NCBI GenBank assembly: GCA_002067855.1
Contig: MVQS01000426.1
Location: 1 to 10,545, forward strand
DNA length: 10,545 nt
Direction: 5' to 3'
From: Syntrophaceae bacterium PtaB.Bin038
Lineage (GTDB): Bacteria; Desulfobacterota; Syntrophia; Syntrophales; UBA2192
The notes beneath the pieces were generated by a model. That model ran no database searches. It saw only the letters and a list, made by a program, of their open reading frames with translations, and was not told the origin of the DNA. Shown in pieces: positions 1-6,887 of this stretch. Made by a program: the position numbers and the translations under genes. The stretch's first letter is position 1. Every line of letters starts with the position of its first letter.

Positions 1-125
1 TCTACGAGATGCAGACCTACTCGAACCAGCAGGCCGCCTCGGTGCTGGCCGTGCTGATCCTGGTCGTGGTCCTCGCGGGCAACGTGCTCGTTACGAGGAT
101 CACGAAGGGAAAGATCACCATCTGA
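1..125 (+). CDS. ABC transporter permease, C-terminal end (partial)
   Basis: This is the last 40 codons of a gene that begins before the window, read in the frame that starts at base 3 and stops with TGA at 123-125. The visible residues contain one long hydrophobic run (roughly ASVLAVLILVVVLAGNVLV) followed by a short basic tail ending RITKGKITI. That is how the last membrane helix and cytoplasmic tail of a binding-protein-dependent ABC permease usually look. The assignment rests mainly on position: the gene lies 64 bp upstream of an import-type ABC ATPase on the same strand. The conserved EAA loop is outside the window, so the substrate cannot be inferred. Confidence 0.7.
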   Translation, partial: YEMQTYSNQQAASVLAVLILVVVLAGNVLVTRITKGKITI

Positions 126-133
126 CGATGCGG

Positions 134-149
134 GGCGGCGACGGCCGCC
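134..149 (+). other. GC-rich intercistronic hairpin
   Basis: GGCGGC and GCCGCC form a perfect 6-bp stem around a GACG tetraloop, between the permease stop and the ATPase start. There is no T-run, so it is not an intrinsic terminator. It could stabilise the upstream message or adjust the ratio of the two proteins, but this is inference. Confidence 0.35.
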
Positions 150-189
150 GGCAGGAGACAGGCAGCGGGGGAAAGGGACAAGACGATCC

Positions 190-1269
190 ATGGCGGATGT
201 AAGGCTCGAAAACGTGTCGAAGAAATTCGGAAGCGTGGAGGCCGTGGCGGCCTTCAGCGAGACGATCCGGGAGGGCGAGTTCGTTTCCCTGCTCGGGCCG
301 TCGGGATGCGGGAAGACGACGACCCTTCGCATCATCGCCGGGTTCGAGCGGGCCACGACGGGCCGGGTGTTCATCGGGAATGAACTCGTGAGCTGCTCCG
401 AGACGAATCTCTACAAGCCGCCGGAAGAGCGTAACATCGGGATGGTCTTCCAGTCCTACGCCGTGTGGCCCCACATGAACGTCTTCGCCAACGTGGGATA
501 CCCTCTCAAGGTCCGCGGGATGGACAAGAAGAAAATCCGCGAAAAGGTGCAGCACGTCCTGGAGCTCGTGCACCTGGAAGGGCTCGACAGGAGGCTTCCC
601 AGCCAGCTCTCCGGGGGGCAGCAGCAGCGTGTGGCCCTCGCCCGGGCGCTGGTGGCCGAGCCCGCGCTTCTTCTCCTCGACGAGCCGCTCTCGAACCTCG
701 ACGCGAAGCTGCGCGAGAGCATGCGTTTCGAGATCAAGGACGTGCAGCGCCGCCTCGGGATCACCGTCGTCTACGTGACCCACGACCAGGCGGAGGCCAT
801 GGTCATGTCCGACCGGATCATCGTCATGGACAGGGGGTATGTCCAGCAGACCGGCAGTCCGCGGGACATCTACGAAACCCCCGCCAACCGGTTCGTGGCC
901 GACTTCATCGGCCTCATCAACTTCCTCGAGGGAAACCTGGTCTCAACAGAGGGCACCGAAGGGGTGGTGGCCCTCGCGGGCATCCCGGGTCCGGTGCATC
1001 TCAGGGGCCGGCTCCACGCGGCCATGAAGGCGGGGGACCGGGTGGTTTTGGCGGCGCGCCCGGAGTCGATCGCGGTCCTGAGCGAGCCTGCGCCGGGGGC
1101 CGTTCCCGGGCGGCTCATCCGCAAGATCTACCTGGGAAACGAGATGGATTACCGGGTGGCCCTCGGGCCGCTGGAGGTGAGGGCCACGGGGCCGGCGGCG
1201 ACGGACGGGCTGGCGGAGGGAAGCCCCGTGTGGCTCGACTTCAACCGCATCGTCGTGATGCCCTTTTAG
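190..1269 (+). CDS. ABC importer ATP-binding protein (MalK/PotA/FbpC type)
   Basis: This 359-aa cytoplasmic ATPase powers an ABC importer, presumably with the permease encoded just upstream. All nucleotide-binding elements are visible: Walker A GPSGCGKTT at 36-44, Q-loop VFQ with Gln88, signature LSGGQQQR at 140-147, Walker B LLLLDEP at 160-166, D-loop around SNLDA at 168-172, and H-loop His198 in VTHDQ. After about residue 235 comes a C-terminal TOBE-like regulatory region of about 120 residues. Together with the total length, this places it in the CUT1/iron/polyamine-type ATPase group. The phrase YAVWPHMNVFANV resembles iron(III), 2-aminoethylphosphonate and polyamine transporters, but the substrate cannot be decided here. 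The ATG follows purine-rich AGGAGA and GGGAAAGGGA sequences. The gene ends 8 bp before a strong terminator. No anomalies were seen. Confidence 0.93.
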   Translation: MADVRLENVSKKFGSVEAVAAFSETIREGEFVSLLGPSGCGKTTTLRIIAGFERATTGRVFIGNELVSCSETNLYKPPEERNIGMVFQSYAVWPHMNVFANVGYPLKVRGMDKKKIREKVQHVLELVHLEGLDRRLPSQLSGGQQQRVALARALVAEPALLLLDEPLSNLDAKLRESMRFEIKDVQRRLGITVVYVTHDQAEAMVMSDRIIVMDRGYVQQTGSPRDIYETPANRFVADFIGLINFLEGNLVSTEGTEGVVALAGIPGPVHLRGRLHAAMKAGDRVVLAARPESIAVLSEPAPGAVPGRLIRKIYLGNEMDYRVALGPLEVRATGPAATDGLAEGSPVWLDFNRIVVMPF

Positions 1270-1276
1270 CGAACCG

Positions 1277-1312
1277 AAAAAAACCCCCCGAGGAGAGCCG
1301 CCGGGGGGTTTT
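1277..1312. terminator. Bidirectional intrinsic terminator between convergent genes
   Basis: AAAACCCCCC (1280-1289) pairs with GGGGGGTTTT (1303-1312), and G1290 can also pair with C1302. The stem is flanked by a run of seven A (1277-1283) and closes with T residues on the right, so each strand reads as a G/C stem followed by U. It lies between the stop of the + strand ABC ATPase and the stop of the minus-strand glcF and should end both transcripts. Confidence 0.85.
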
Positions 1313-1333
1313 AGCGCTTTGGAGGCCGCGCCG

Positions 1334-2560
1334 TCAGATCACCTGGCTGATGTGCATGGCCTTGAACCTGCCGCCGCTGGCCTTCGCCGCCTTGGCGAGC
1401 TGGATGAGGCACCCGGGACAGCCGGTGACCACGATGGCGGCGCCCGTCTTCTCGATGTTGGCCCTCTTCTTGTCCAGGATCTTCAGGGCGATGTTGGGAT
1501 AGTCCATGTGGAAGGTCCCCGCCCCGCCGCAGCAGACGTCGGCATCCTTCATCTCGACGAAGGTGCCCGCCGCCCTGAGCAGGTCGCGCGGCTGTTTCCG
1601 GATCCCCTGGCCCCGGGACAGGTGGCACGGGTCGTGGTACGTGAAGGTCGCGTTCACCTTCTGCCGAGGCGTGTAGCCCGCCTTGGCCAGGTACTCGGTC
1701 AAATCCATCACCTTGCGGCTGAAGGCCGCCGCACGGTCCTTCCACTGCGCATCGTCGGCGAAATACGAGGCGATGTGCTTCAGGGTGCCGCCGCAGCTCG
1801 CACAGTCGCTCACAACGACGTCGGCGTCCTCGTAGAGCTCGATGTTCTTCCGGGCAAGCGCCAGAAACTCTTCCCGCAGCCCGTGGGCCAGGTGCGGGAG
1901 CCCGCAGCAGACATTGTCCCTCACGAGCGGCTTCGTCCCCGCCTTCAGGAGGTCGAGCGTCTCGGCCGCGGCCTCGGGGAACATCATCCGCATGCCGCAC
2001 CCCTCGAAGTAGGCCACGCGCGTGGCCGCCGTGACGGCCGCACCGGAGGGGGGCGCCGTGCCGGCCAGCACCGCCGGCCCGGCAAAGGCGGCCAAAAAAT
2101 GGGCTCGCGTGTACTCCTCGGGAACCATGCCGTGGGGGAAGATGCTGTTGAGGCCCAGCCTGCGCAAAAGCGCAAGCGATCCGGCCGCCAGCTTGACCAT
2201 GCCGCGGCTCTTGAGGATTCCGCCCATGGCCTTGTACCGGGTGTTCGCCGCCCCCGTCCTGTTGACGAGGTACTGGCGGATGTGGATCATCGCGTCGTCC
2301 GTCGCGATCTTGCTCGGGCAGATGTCGACGCAGGCGCGGCACAGCAGGCAGAAGTTGACCTTGGCCAGCGCCTCCGGCGTGGGCTCGATGCCTCCCTCGG
2401 TCAGGGCCCGGGCGATGACGTTCTTCCCCCGGGCGCCGGAGGACTCGACGCTGTTGACGTCGAAGAGGGGACAGACGGGCAGGCACGTGCCGCAGCGGTC
2501 GCACTGGCTGACGATCTTCCTTGCGGCCTGAAGCAGTTTGTCGTCCGTTTCTTTACGCAT
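1334..2560 (-). CDS. glcF: Glycolate/D-lactate oxidase iron-sulfur subunit, GlcF-like
   Basis: This 408-aa protein is an electron-transfer partner for the GlcD-like flavoprotein encoded 24 bp upstream. The N-terminus holds two [4Fe-4S] motifs of the CxxCxxCxxxCP type: Cys20, 23, 26, 30 and Cys71, 74, 77, 81. Two cysteine-rich (CCG) domains follow: the first has Cys188, CCG at 218-220 and CASCGG at 253-258; the second has Cys312 (YHDPCH), CCGG at 343-346 and CPGC at 381-384. This is the complete architecture of GlcF and of related HdrD/LldE-type subunits, and the length is normal. No strong Shine-Dalgarno precedes the ATG, so translation may depend on coupling to glcD. There are no membrane segments, so it probably sits on the cytoplasmic face of the membrane or with a soluble acceptor. 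The electron acceptor is not evident from this window. Confidence 0.9.
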   Translation of the reverse strand: MRKETDDKLLQAARKIVSQCDRCGTCLPVCPLFDVNSVESSGARGKNVIARALTEGGIEPTPEALAKVNFCLLCRACVDICPSKIATDDAMIHIRQYLVNRTGAANTRYKAMGGILKSRGMVKLAAGSLALLRRLGLNSIFPHGMVPEEYTRAHFLAAFAGPAVLAGTAPPSGAAVTAATRVAYFEGCGMRMMFPEAAAETLDLLKAGTKPLVRDNVCCGLPHLAHGLREEFLALARKNIELYEDADVVVSDCASCGGTLKHIASYFADDAQWKDRAAAFSRKVMDLTEYLAKAGYTPRQKVNATFTYHDPCHLSRGQGIRKQPRDLLRAAGTFVEMKDADVCCGGAGTFHMDYPNIALKILDKKRANIEKTGAAIVVTGCPGCLIQLAKAAKASGGRFKAMHISQVI

Positions 2561-2584
2561 GGTCTTACCGTTTCGCTCCGTGTC

Positions 2585-3973
2585 TCACCAGATCTTGCCG
2601 GGGTTGAGGATGCCCTTCGGGTCGAGGGCCTGCTTGACGGCTGCCAGGGCTTTCACCCCCGCCTCGCCGAGGGCCTTGGCGATGTACGGCCTCTTGGTGA
2701 TCCCGATGCCGTGCTCGCCGGACAGGGTCCCCCCGACGGCCAGCGTCGCGTCGAACAGCTCCTCGACGGCGCGGTGGACCCGCTCCTCCTCGCCGGGCTT
2801 GCTCAGGTCGCAAAGAATCGAGGGGTGAATGTTGCCGTCGCCGGCGTGACCGTAGACGGCGATCGTGAGCTTGTGCTTCTCGGCGATGGCGCTGATCCGC
2901 CGTACCACCTCGGGAAACGCGTCACGGGGGACGGAGATGTCCTCCCCAAGCCGGTTCGGCACGAGGCTGGCGATGGCGGAGCTCAGACCCCGGCGGATGG
3001 CCCAGAGCTCGTCGGATTCCTGCTGCGACTGAGCGACGCGGAACCGGTAGACCCCGCATTGCCTCGCCACGGCTTCCATCTTTCTTGCCTGGGCCTCGAG
3101 GGCCGCATCGTCCTCGCCGTCGATCTCGACGATGATGCAGCAGCCGATGGCCGGGTCGTGCTCCGTCTTGCGGTGCTTGGCCACGGCCTCGAGGCAGAAG
3201 CGGTCCATGATCTCCGCCGCCGCCGGCAGGAGGCCCGACTGCAGCATCTGGTGGATCGTGTTGCAGCCGTCGTCGAGGGTGCGGAACATGAGCTGCAGCG
3301 TGCCGCGTTTCTTCGGCATGGGGATGAGCCGAAGGAGCGCCTTGGTGATGATGCCCAGGGTCCCCTCGGAGCCGGTGAAGAGGCTCGTGAGGTTGTAGCC
3401 CGTCACGTTCTTGATGGCCTTGCCGCCCGTGAGGAGGACCGAGCCGTCGGCAAGCACGACCTCGAGCCCCATGACGTAGTTCGAGGTCACGCCGTACTTG
3501 ACGGCCCTCATGCCGCCCGCGTTCTCGGCCACGTTGCCGCCGATGGTGGAAAATTTCCAGCTTGCCGGGTCGGGCGGGTAGAAGAGCCCCCTGGCGGCGC
3601 AGGCGTTGTAGAGGTCGATCGTGCGGACCCCGGCCTCGGCCCAGACCATCATGTTGTTCACGTCGAGCTCGAGGATCTTCGTCATGCGCTCCAGAGACAT
3701 GGAGATGCCCCCCTTCAGGGGGATGCTCCCGCCCGTGCGCCCCGTGGCGGCGCCCCTCGGCGTCACGGGGATGCCGTGCTCGCAGGCGACGGCCATGATC
3801 CTCGAGACTTCGTCGGTCGTGGCGGGCCGCACGACGAGCTCGGGCTTGTTTGCCGGGAACAGCGGCACAAAGGATGCGTCATAGGAGTAGCCGAAGCGGT
3901 CCAGGTCGGAATCGAGGGCGTTTTCCGCCCCCACAATGTCGCGGATTCTATTCTTGATGTCGTCCGGGATCAT
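2585..3973 (-). CDS. glcD: FAD-linked 2-hydroxyacid oxidase, GlcD-like (D-lactate/glycolate)
   Basis: This 462-aa flavoprotein of the vanillyl-alcohol-oxidase fold (FAD_binding_4 followed by FAD-oxidase_C) oxidises a 2-hydroxyacid to the 2-oxoacid. The FAD-binding half shows PRGAATGRTGG at 72-82, YPPDPAS at 132-138, GGNVAENAGG at 145-154 and GSEGTLG at 201-207. The C-terminal half shows YGHAGDGNIH at 374-383, SGEHGIG at 418-424 and LDPKGILNPGKI at the end; these His residues contribute to the active or metal site in the family. An AGGAGG Shine-Dalgarno (3982-3987 on the + coordinate) lies 8 nt from the ATG. It is co-oriented with glcF (24-bp gap) and larA upstream, which favours lactate, probably the D isomer, over glycolate; this preference is inference. 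It could also form an electron-bifurcating complex with Etf subunits, but none are in the window. Confidence 0.9.
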   Translation of the reverse strand: MIPDDIKNRIRDIVGAENALDSDLDRFGYSYDASFVPLFPANKPELVVRPATTDEVSRIMAVACEHGIPVTPRGAATGRTGGSIPLKGGISMSLERMTKILELDVNNMMVWAEAGVRTIDLYNACAARGLFYPPDPASWKFSTIGGNVAENAGGMRAVKYGVTSNYVMGLEVVLADGSVLLTGGKAIKNVTGYNLTSLFTGSEGTLGIITKALLRLIPMPKKRGTLQLMFRTLDDGCNTIHQMLQSGLLPAAAEIMDRFCLEAVAKHRKTEHDPAIGCCIIVEIDGEDDAALEAQARKMEAVARQCGVYRFRVAQSQQESDELWAIRRGLSSAIASLVPNRLGEDISVPRDAFPEVVRRISAIAEKHKLTIAVYGHAGDGNIHPSILCDLSKPGEEERVHRAVEELFDATLAVGGTLSGEHGIGITKRPYIAKALGEAGVKALAAVKQALDPKGILNPGKIW

Positions 3974-4023
3974 CGAGTTGGCCTCCTGTCAGTTTGATGC
4001 CTTGCATGACGCCCGATCCGGAC

Positions 4024-4048
4024 GGCGCTCGCCGGGAAGGGGCTTCCC
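4024..4048 (-). other. Tandem small hairpins in the predicted glcD leader
   Basis: GGGAAG and CTTCCC (4034-4048) form a 6-bp stem with a 3-nt loop. Directly adjoining it is GGCGCTCGCC (4024-4033), able to form GGC/GCC with a tetraloop. Both lie between the predicted glcD transcription start and its Shine-Dalgarno. There is no U-tract, so they do not look like a terminator. A role in mRNA stability or as an operator is possible but unproven. Confidence 0.3.
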
Positions 4049-4062
4049 TTCAATAGCCACTC

Positions 4063-4091
4063 ACTATAAGGGAGCCCTCGATCCCTGTCAA
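4063..4091 (-). promoter_or_regulatory. Sigma70-type promoter for glcD-glcF
   Basis: Read on the minus strand there is a perfect -35 TTGACA (4086-4091), a 17-bp spacer, and a -10 TATAGT (4063-4068, 5 of 6). The -35 box contains the TGA stop codon of larA. The expected start lies near 4056, giving a leader of about 83 nt to the glcD ATG. This would let glcDF be expressed independently of larA. Confidence 0.75.
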
Positions 4092-5353
4092 CGAGCAGAA
4101 ACACCGCGCGGGGTGGAGAGCCTGGGGATGGTCATCCCGCCGTCCATGATGAAGGTGACCCTGGCAGCCGGGCCTTTCTCCTCGAGCGCCGCCTTCAGCG
4201 CTTCCGAGACACTTCCGAAGGGGCGCATGTGGGCTTTGCGGATCAGGTTTGCATCCAGGGGGGTGACGGCCCACATCCGGGCCTTGACGCCGATCTCAGC
4301 CATCTTGCCTGCCTTGTGGTAGCCCAGCTTGTATTCCCGGTTCAGCTTTTCGATGACGGCCTTGCAGGTCGGCTCGGAGCTCAGGAGGTCCAGGAAGGCC
4401 TGGGAGCCGACGCCGCTGCGGCAGGCGGACACGAGGATGATGATCCCCCCGTCCTCCAGTGCGGTCTTTCCGTTGTCCAGGGCCTTCTGGGACTGGTAGA
4501 GGTCGATGTCGTTGGGCTCCAGGGCGAGGGTCACCACGATGTCGGCCTTCCTCTTGATGGGTACGACGAAGACCTCGTCGGCCCGGGGAAGCAGCGAGTA
4601 AAAGGATTCCTTCAGGTCCCCGGCTGCGGCGGCATAGACGCGATGTTCGCCGTCGAGAACGGTCATAATGGCGAAGACGTTCAGCTTTTCGAGAATCTGC
4701 TCGGCGTCGTCGAACTCCTCCGCGACGGGGTTCCCCTTCAGGACCATCGCCTGGGCGGCGGGCGAGATGGCGAGCCTGTGGTTCGCCGTGATGCAGTCAT
4801 AGCTCGCCACCCCGGGCATGAAGCACTTCCGGCCCCCGGTGTACCCGGCGAAGTAGTGGGGCTCGATGCTGCCGATGGGGATGATGGCGTCGGCCTCCCG
4901 GACGAGAGTGTTGAGCATCAGGTCGTTGCCGTGTCTCGTCTTGCCGAGAGAGTAGCAGGGGCTCTTCTTGGCATCGTGGACATGGACGCGATCCTTGAGC
5001 TCCCCGTGGAGTTTCCCGAAGATGAAGTCGTACTCCTCCTCCGTCGGGGCCCGGTGGCTGCCCGTGGCAACGAGGATCTTGAATCGCTTGTCACGGAGCA
5101 GGGGGTAGAGGATCTCCATGACGGCGCCTGTGGGCGTGGGGCGCGTCGCATCGTTGACGAGAAGGAGGATGTTCTCGCGGCCCTGGAGGAAGTCCTCGAT
5201 CCCCGGCGACTTGAGAGGATTGAAAACGGCTGTCCTGAGCGTTTCCGCCTCGTCGGCGGTTTGAACGGCGTTGGGGACGATGACCTGCTCGAGGTTTCCG
5301 TCCGGCAGTTCGATCGTCTCGGTCTTGTCCCCGTAAGGAATCTCCAGCCTCAT
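4088..5353 (-). CDS. larA: Nickel-dependent lactate racemase family protein (LarA)
   Basis: This 421-aa member of the LarA (DUF2088) family would catalyse racemisation of lactate or a related 2-hydroxyacid using the nickel-pincer nucleotide (NPN). The key residues of the Lactobacillus plantarum enzyme have counterparts at matching spacings: catalytic His in ATGSHRAP (His100) and SIEPHYFAGYTGGRK (His166), the cofactor-tethering Lys176 ten residues later, and a nickel-ligand His192 sixteen residues after that. Asp68 in NDATRPTPT matches the cofactor-binding segment. GGAG lies 8 nt before the ATG. The cofactor maturation genes larB, larC and larE are not in the window and must be elsewhere if the enzyme is active. 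Its position ahead of glcD-glcF suggests it supplies the oxidisable enantiomer. Some family members act on other 2-hydroxyacids, so the substrate is tentative. Confidence 0.88.
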   Translation of the reverse strand: MRLEIPYGDKTETIELPDGNLEQVIVPNAVQTADEAETLRTAVFNPLKSPGIEDFLQGRENILLLVNDATRPTPTGAVMEILYPLLRDKRFKILVATGSHRAPTEEEYDFIFGKLHGELKDRVHVHDAKKSPCYSLGKTRHGNDLMLNTLVREADAIIPIGSIEPHYFAGYTGGRKCFMPGVASYDCITANHRLAISPAAQAMVLKGNPVAEEFDDAEQILEKLNVFAIMTVLDGEHRVYAAAAGDLKESFYSLLPRADEVFVVPIKRKADIVVTLALEPNDIDLYQSQKALDNGKTALEDGGIIILVSACRSGVGSQAFLDLLSSEPTCKAVIEKLNREYKLGYHKAGKMAEIGVKARMWAVTPLDANLIRKAHMRPFGSVSEALKAALEEKGPAARVTFIMDGGMTIPRLSTPRGVSAR

Positions 5354-5405
5354 GGTCCCCGCTCCGGTTTTTTAGTTCAAAGCCGAAGGCAGGGGGTCAC
5401 CTTCC

Positions 5406-5488
5406 CCTGCAAGCGGCCCGATGGAACAATTAATGGCACTTGCAGGAAAAGATCAAGAAAATAATGCAAAAGGAATTTTTCTTGCAGG
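5406..5488. repeat. Three copies of CTTGCAGG between larA and mgtC
   Basis: The 8-mer CTTGCAGG occurs at 5439-5446 and 5481-5488 on + and at 5406-5413 on minus. The match extends to CTTGCAGGnnAA in all three copies. The direct copies are 42 bp apart, about four helical turns, and the inverted copy is 33 bp from the middle one. The cluster lies between the divergently transcribed larA and mgtC, where a shared regulator could bind. No regulator gene for it is in the window. Confidence 0.45.
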
Positions 5489-5551
5489 GCAATCGTGCTA
5501 CAGTACATTGGGGCGTTGGAACGTGGTATAGCCGGCGGGCGGAGCTCTCCC

Positions 5552-6244
5552 ATGAGCAAGGAAACAGTGGACATCTTCATCCATCTCGTCGTGGCCATGG
5601 TGGCGGGCGGGCTGATCGGGCTGGAACGAAGCTACTACGGGCGGCCGGCGGGTTTTCGAACCCACACGCTGGTCAGCATTGCCTCGAGCCTGCTGATGCT
5701 CGTGACCATCTATCAGAGGGACTGGTTCACGGGGGCCATGATCGAGACGGTGCGGGTCGACCCGACCCGCATGGCCCAGGGCATCATGACGGGGATCGGG
5801 TTCCTCGGTGCCGGGGTCATCATGAAAGAGGGGGCCTCGATCCGCGGGCTGACCACGGCGGCGTCGATCTGGATCACCGCGGCGATCGGAATCCTCGCCG
5901 GCGTGGGATTCTACAGCGCCCTGACGGTGGTCACGGTCTTGACCCTCAGCACGCTGACCCTCTATCGGCTCGTGGAGAGACAGCTCCCCATGCTCCTCTA
6001 CGCCCAGAATTTCATCCGCTTCCACCGGGACCGGGCGATGACCGAGGCGGAGATCCGGGCCCTCATGAAGGAACACGGATTCAAGATATCGAACATGTGC
6101 TTCGCCGTCACCCACGACAGGCAATTCTTCGAATACGACCTGGTCATCAATACCCGGGATGAGGAGAATCTGGTCCGCCTCTGCCGGAGCCTCGAACAAA
6201 ACGGGGCTGTCCTGGAATTCAAACTCTGCCCGACGAGCGATTGA
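5552..6244 (+). CDS. mgtC: MgtC/SapB-family inner-membrane protein
   Basis: This 230-aa protein has about five predicted membrane helices (near residues 8-24, 37-54, 74-92, 102-119 and 122-139) and a soluble C-terminal domain (about 150-230) resembling the ACT-like domain of MgtC proteins. Family hallmarks are visible: GGLIGLER at 19-26, GRPAGFRTH at 30-38, the RMAQG plus GIGFLGAGVI block at 73-90, and RGLTTAASIW at 98-107. MgtC proteins are associated with low-magnesium growth and inhibit F-type ATP synthase in Salmonella; the role here is unknown. ATG 5552 was chosen because GGAG (5541-5544) lies 7 nt upstream and the protein then begins just before the first helix. An in-frame GTG at 5495 would add 19 residues that do not look like part of the family. 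It converges with a small gene 24 bp downstream. Confidence 0.88.
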   Translation: MSKETVDIFIHLVVAMVAGGLIGLERSYYGRPAGFRTHTLVSIASSLLMLVTIYQRDWFTGAMIETVRVDPTRMAQGIMTGIGFLGAGVIMKEGASIRGLTTAASIWITAAIGILAGVGFYSALTVVTVLTLSTLTLYRLVERQLPMLLYAQNFIRFHRDRAMTEAEIRALMKEHGFKISNMCFAVTHDRQFFEYDLVINTRDEENLVRLCRSLEQNGAVLEFKLCPTSD

Positions 6245-6268
6245 GGGGTCCAGGGCTCGGAAGAACCG

Positions 6269-6505
6269 TTACATGGGGTAGTCGTCGACATCGGCGACGT
6301 ACCTGATCACGTAAGTGCTTCTCCCCTTTTCCGTGGAAAGGATCCGCTCGAGGGCCGCCGTGGCGGTCTTGATATCCCCTAGATATCTCCTCACTTCCTC
6401 TTCCTTTGCGAGCAGCTTCGCAATATCCTGGTTGCTCACGTCAGCCTTGTAGGCCTCTCCCTCTTCCGCACGACACATCGGTTTGCGCATCGCTCTCGCC
6501 TTCAT
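6269..6505 (-). CDS. Small hypothetical protein, 78 aa
   Basis: I do not recognise this gene. The frame has GC-rich third positions and is preceded by a strong AAAGGAGGA Shine-Dalgarno (CCTCCT on + at 6518-6523) 12 nt from the ATG, which supports real translation. The product is soluble and highly charged, with a central segment rich in Glu, Lys and Leu (about residues 27-55) likely to form helices or a short coiled coil. A more ordered C-terminus follows, ending YVIRYVADVDDYPM. It has one Cys and no membrane segment or signal peptide. An internal Met10 start would give 69 aa. It converges on mgtC with a 24-bp gap and no clear terminator. Function unknown. Confidence 0.6.
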   Translation of the reverse strand: MKARAMRKPMCRAEEGEAYKADVSNQDIAKLLAKEEEVRRYLGDIKTATAALERILSTEKGRSTYVIRYVADVDDYPM

Positions 6506-6813
6506 GACCGCAATAGTCCTCCTTTCCGATCATTTGGGACCGTCGTTACAGCATGGATCGTGCCCCTGCGGCGGCATACATTTATTTATTCGATATAATT
6601 GGGAAATCCACTTTGCGGCACCGTCCCGCTCGTGGAAAGGGAAGCATATCCTGCCGGCAGAACCCCGGCCCGAACCTGCCGAGTAAAAAAACCTTTCGAA
6701 TTATCAGTTTGTTGATCCGAGGAAGCAATTGCTCACGGGTTTCAGCAAATCCTTTAGCAAACCGCAATAATTGCACCCTCGAACAAAAACAGGGCCGGCT
6801 CGAAAAAAAAAGA

Positions 6814-6843
6814 TTGACTGCAGGATCAAATTAGATTGATAAT
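6814..6843 (+). promoter_or_regulatory. Sigma70-type promoter for perR
   Basis: TTGACT (6814-6819, 5 of 6) and GATAAT (6838-6843, 5 of 6) are separated by 18 bp. The predicted start near 6850 lies immediately before the AT-rich palindrome at 6857-6868, an arrangement suited to autorepression. Confidence 0.65.
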
Positions 6844-6856
6844 GGATATCTGAAAA

Positions 6857-6868
6857 CAATAATTATTG
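6857..6868. promoter_or_regulatory. Candidate PerR/Fur operator upstream of perR
   Basis: CAATAATTATTG is a perfect 12-bp palindrome just downstream of the predicted perR start site. Its core AATAATTATT recurs upstream of katG. It resembles the AT-rich PerR/Fur boxes (Bacillus consensus TTATAATnATTATAA) but matches the 7-1-7 pattern only partly, about 9 of 14. Confidence 0.5.
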
Positions 6869-6875
6869 ATATTAA

Positions 6876-6887
6876 AAGACGCGTCTT
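6876..6887. repeat. 12-bp palindrome abutting the perR start codon
   Basis: AAGACGCGTCTT is a perfect palindrome ending at the base before the perR ATG and occupying the place where a Shine-Dalgarno would lie. No ribosome-binding sequence is evident here. It could be an operator or an initiation-limiting structure, or it could be chance. Confidence 0.35.

Larger units (their letters stand above)
6506..6887. other. Intergenic region between the small gene and perR
   Basis: These 382 bp separate the divergent small gene and perR and are AT-richer than their surroundings. No convincing coding frame was found. They contain several perfect or near-perfect palindromes: CTGCCGGCAG (6651-6660), GCAATTGC (6725-6732), GCAATAATTGC (6764-6774), and the perR promoter, operator and start-site palindromes listed separately. 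A consensus TATAAT occurs on + at 6594-6599 but lacks a recognisable -35. A small RNA cannot be excluded, but no intrinsic terminator with a T-run was seen to support one. Confidence 0.5.

Noticed and set aside
1319..3997. An 892-codon open frame on + opposite glcF and glcD
   Set aside because: Its length reflects GC-rich codon bias of the antisense genes. The translation is Arg/Gly/Ala-rich with no family motifs, while both minus-strand frames are complete, recognisable proteins.
4051..4075. Bacteriophage T7-promoter look-alike (ACTCACTATA followed by AGGGAG)
   Set aside because: It carries an extra base before GGG and lacks the upstream part of the T7 consensus; no phage genes are nearby. 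The same bases are better explained as the -10 region of the minus-strand glcD promoter.
4229..5464. A 411-codon open frame on + opposite larA
   Set aside because: It is a mirror frame of larA, whose catalytic residues are all present on the minus strand; the + translation shows no known domain.
5495..5551. GTG start adding 19 residues to MgtC
   Set aside because: ATG 5552 has a GGAG at 7 nt and begins just before the first membrane helix, as expected for the family.
6594..6599. Perfect TATAAT on + in the gap before perR
   Set aside because: No acceptable -35 lies 16-18 bp upstream and no gene follows closely, so it is more likely a chance match in an AT-rich stretch.
6553..6834. A 93-codon open frame on + in the gap before perR
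   Set aside because: There is no ribosome-binding site, its composition is intergenic-like, and it overlaps the perR promoter.
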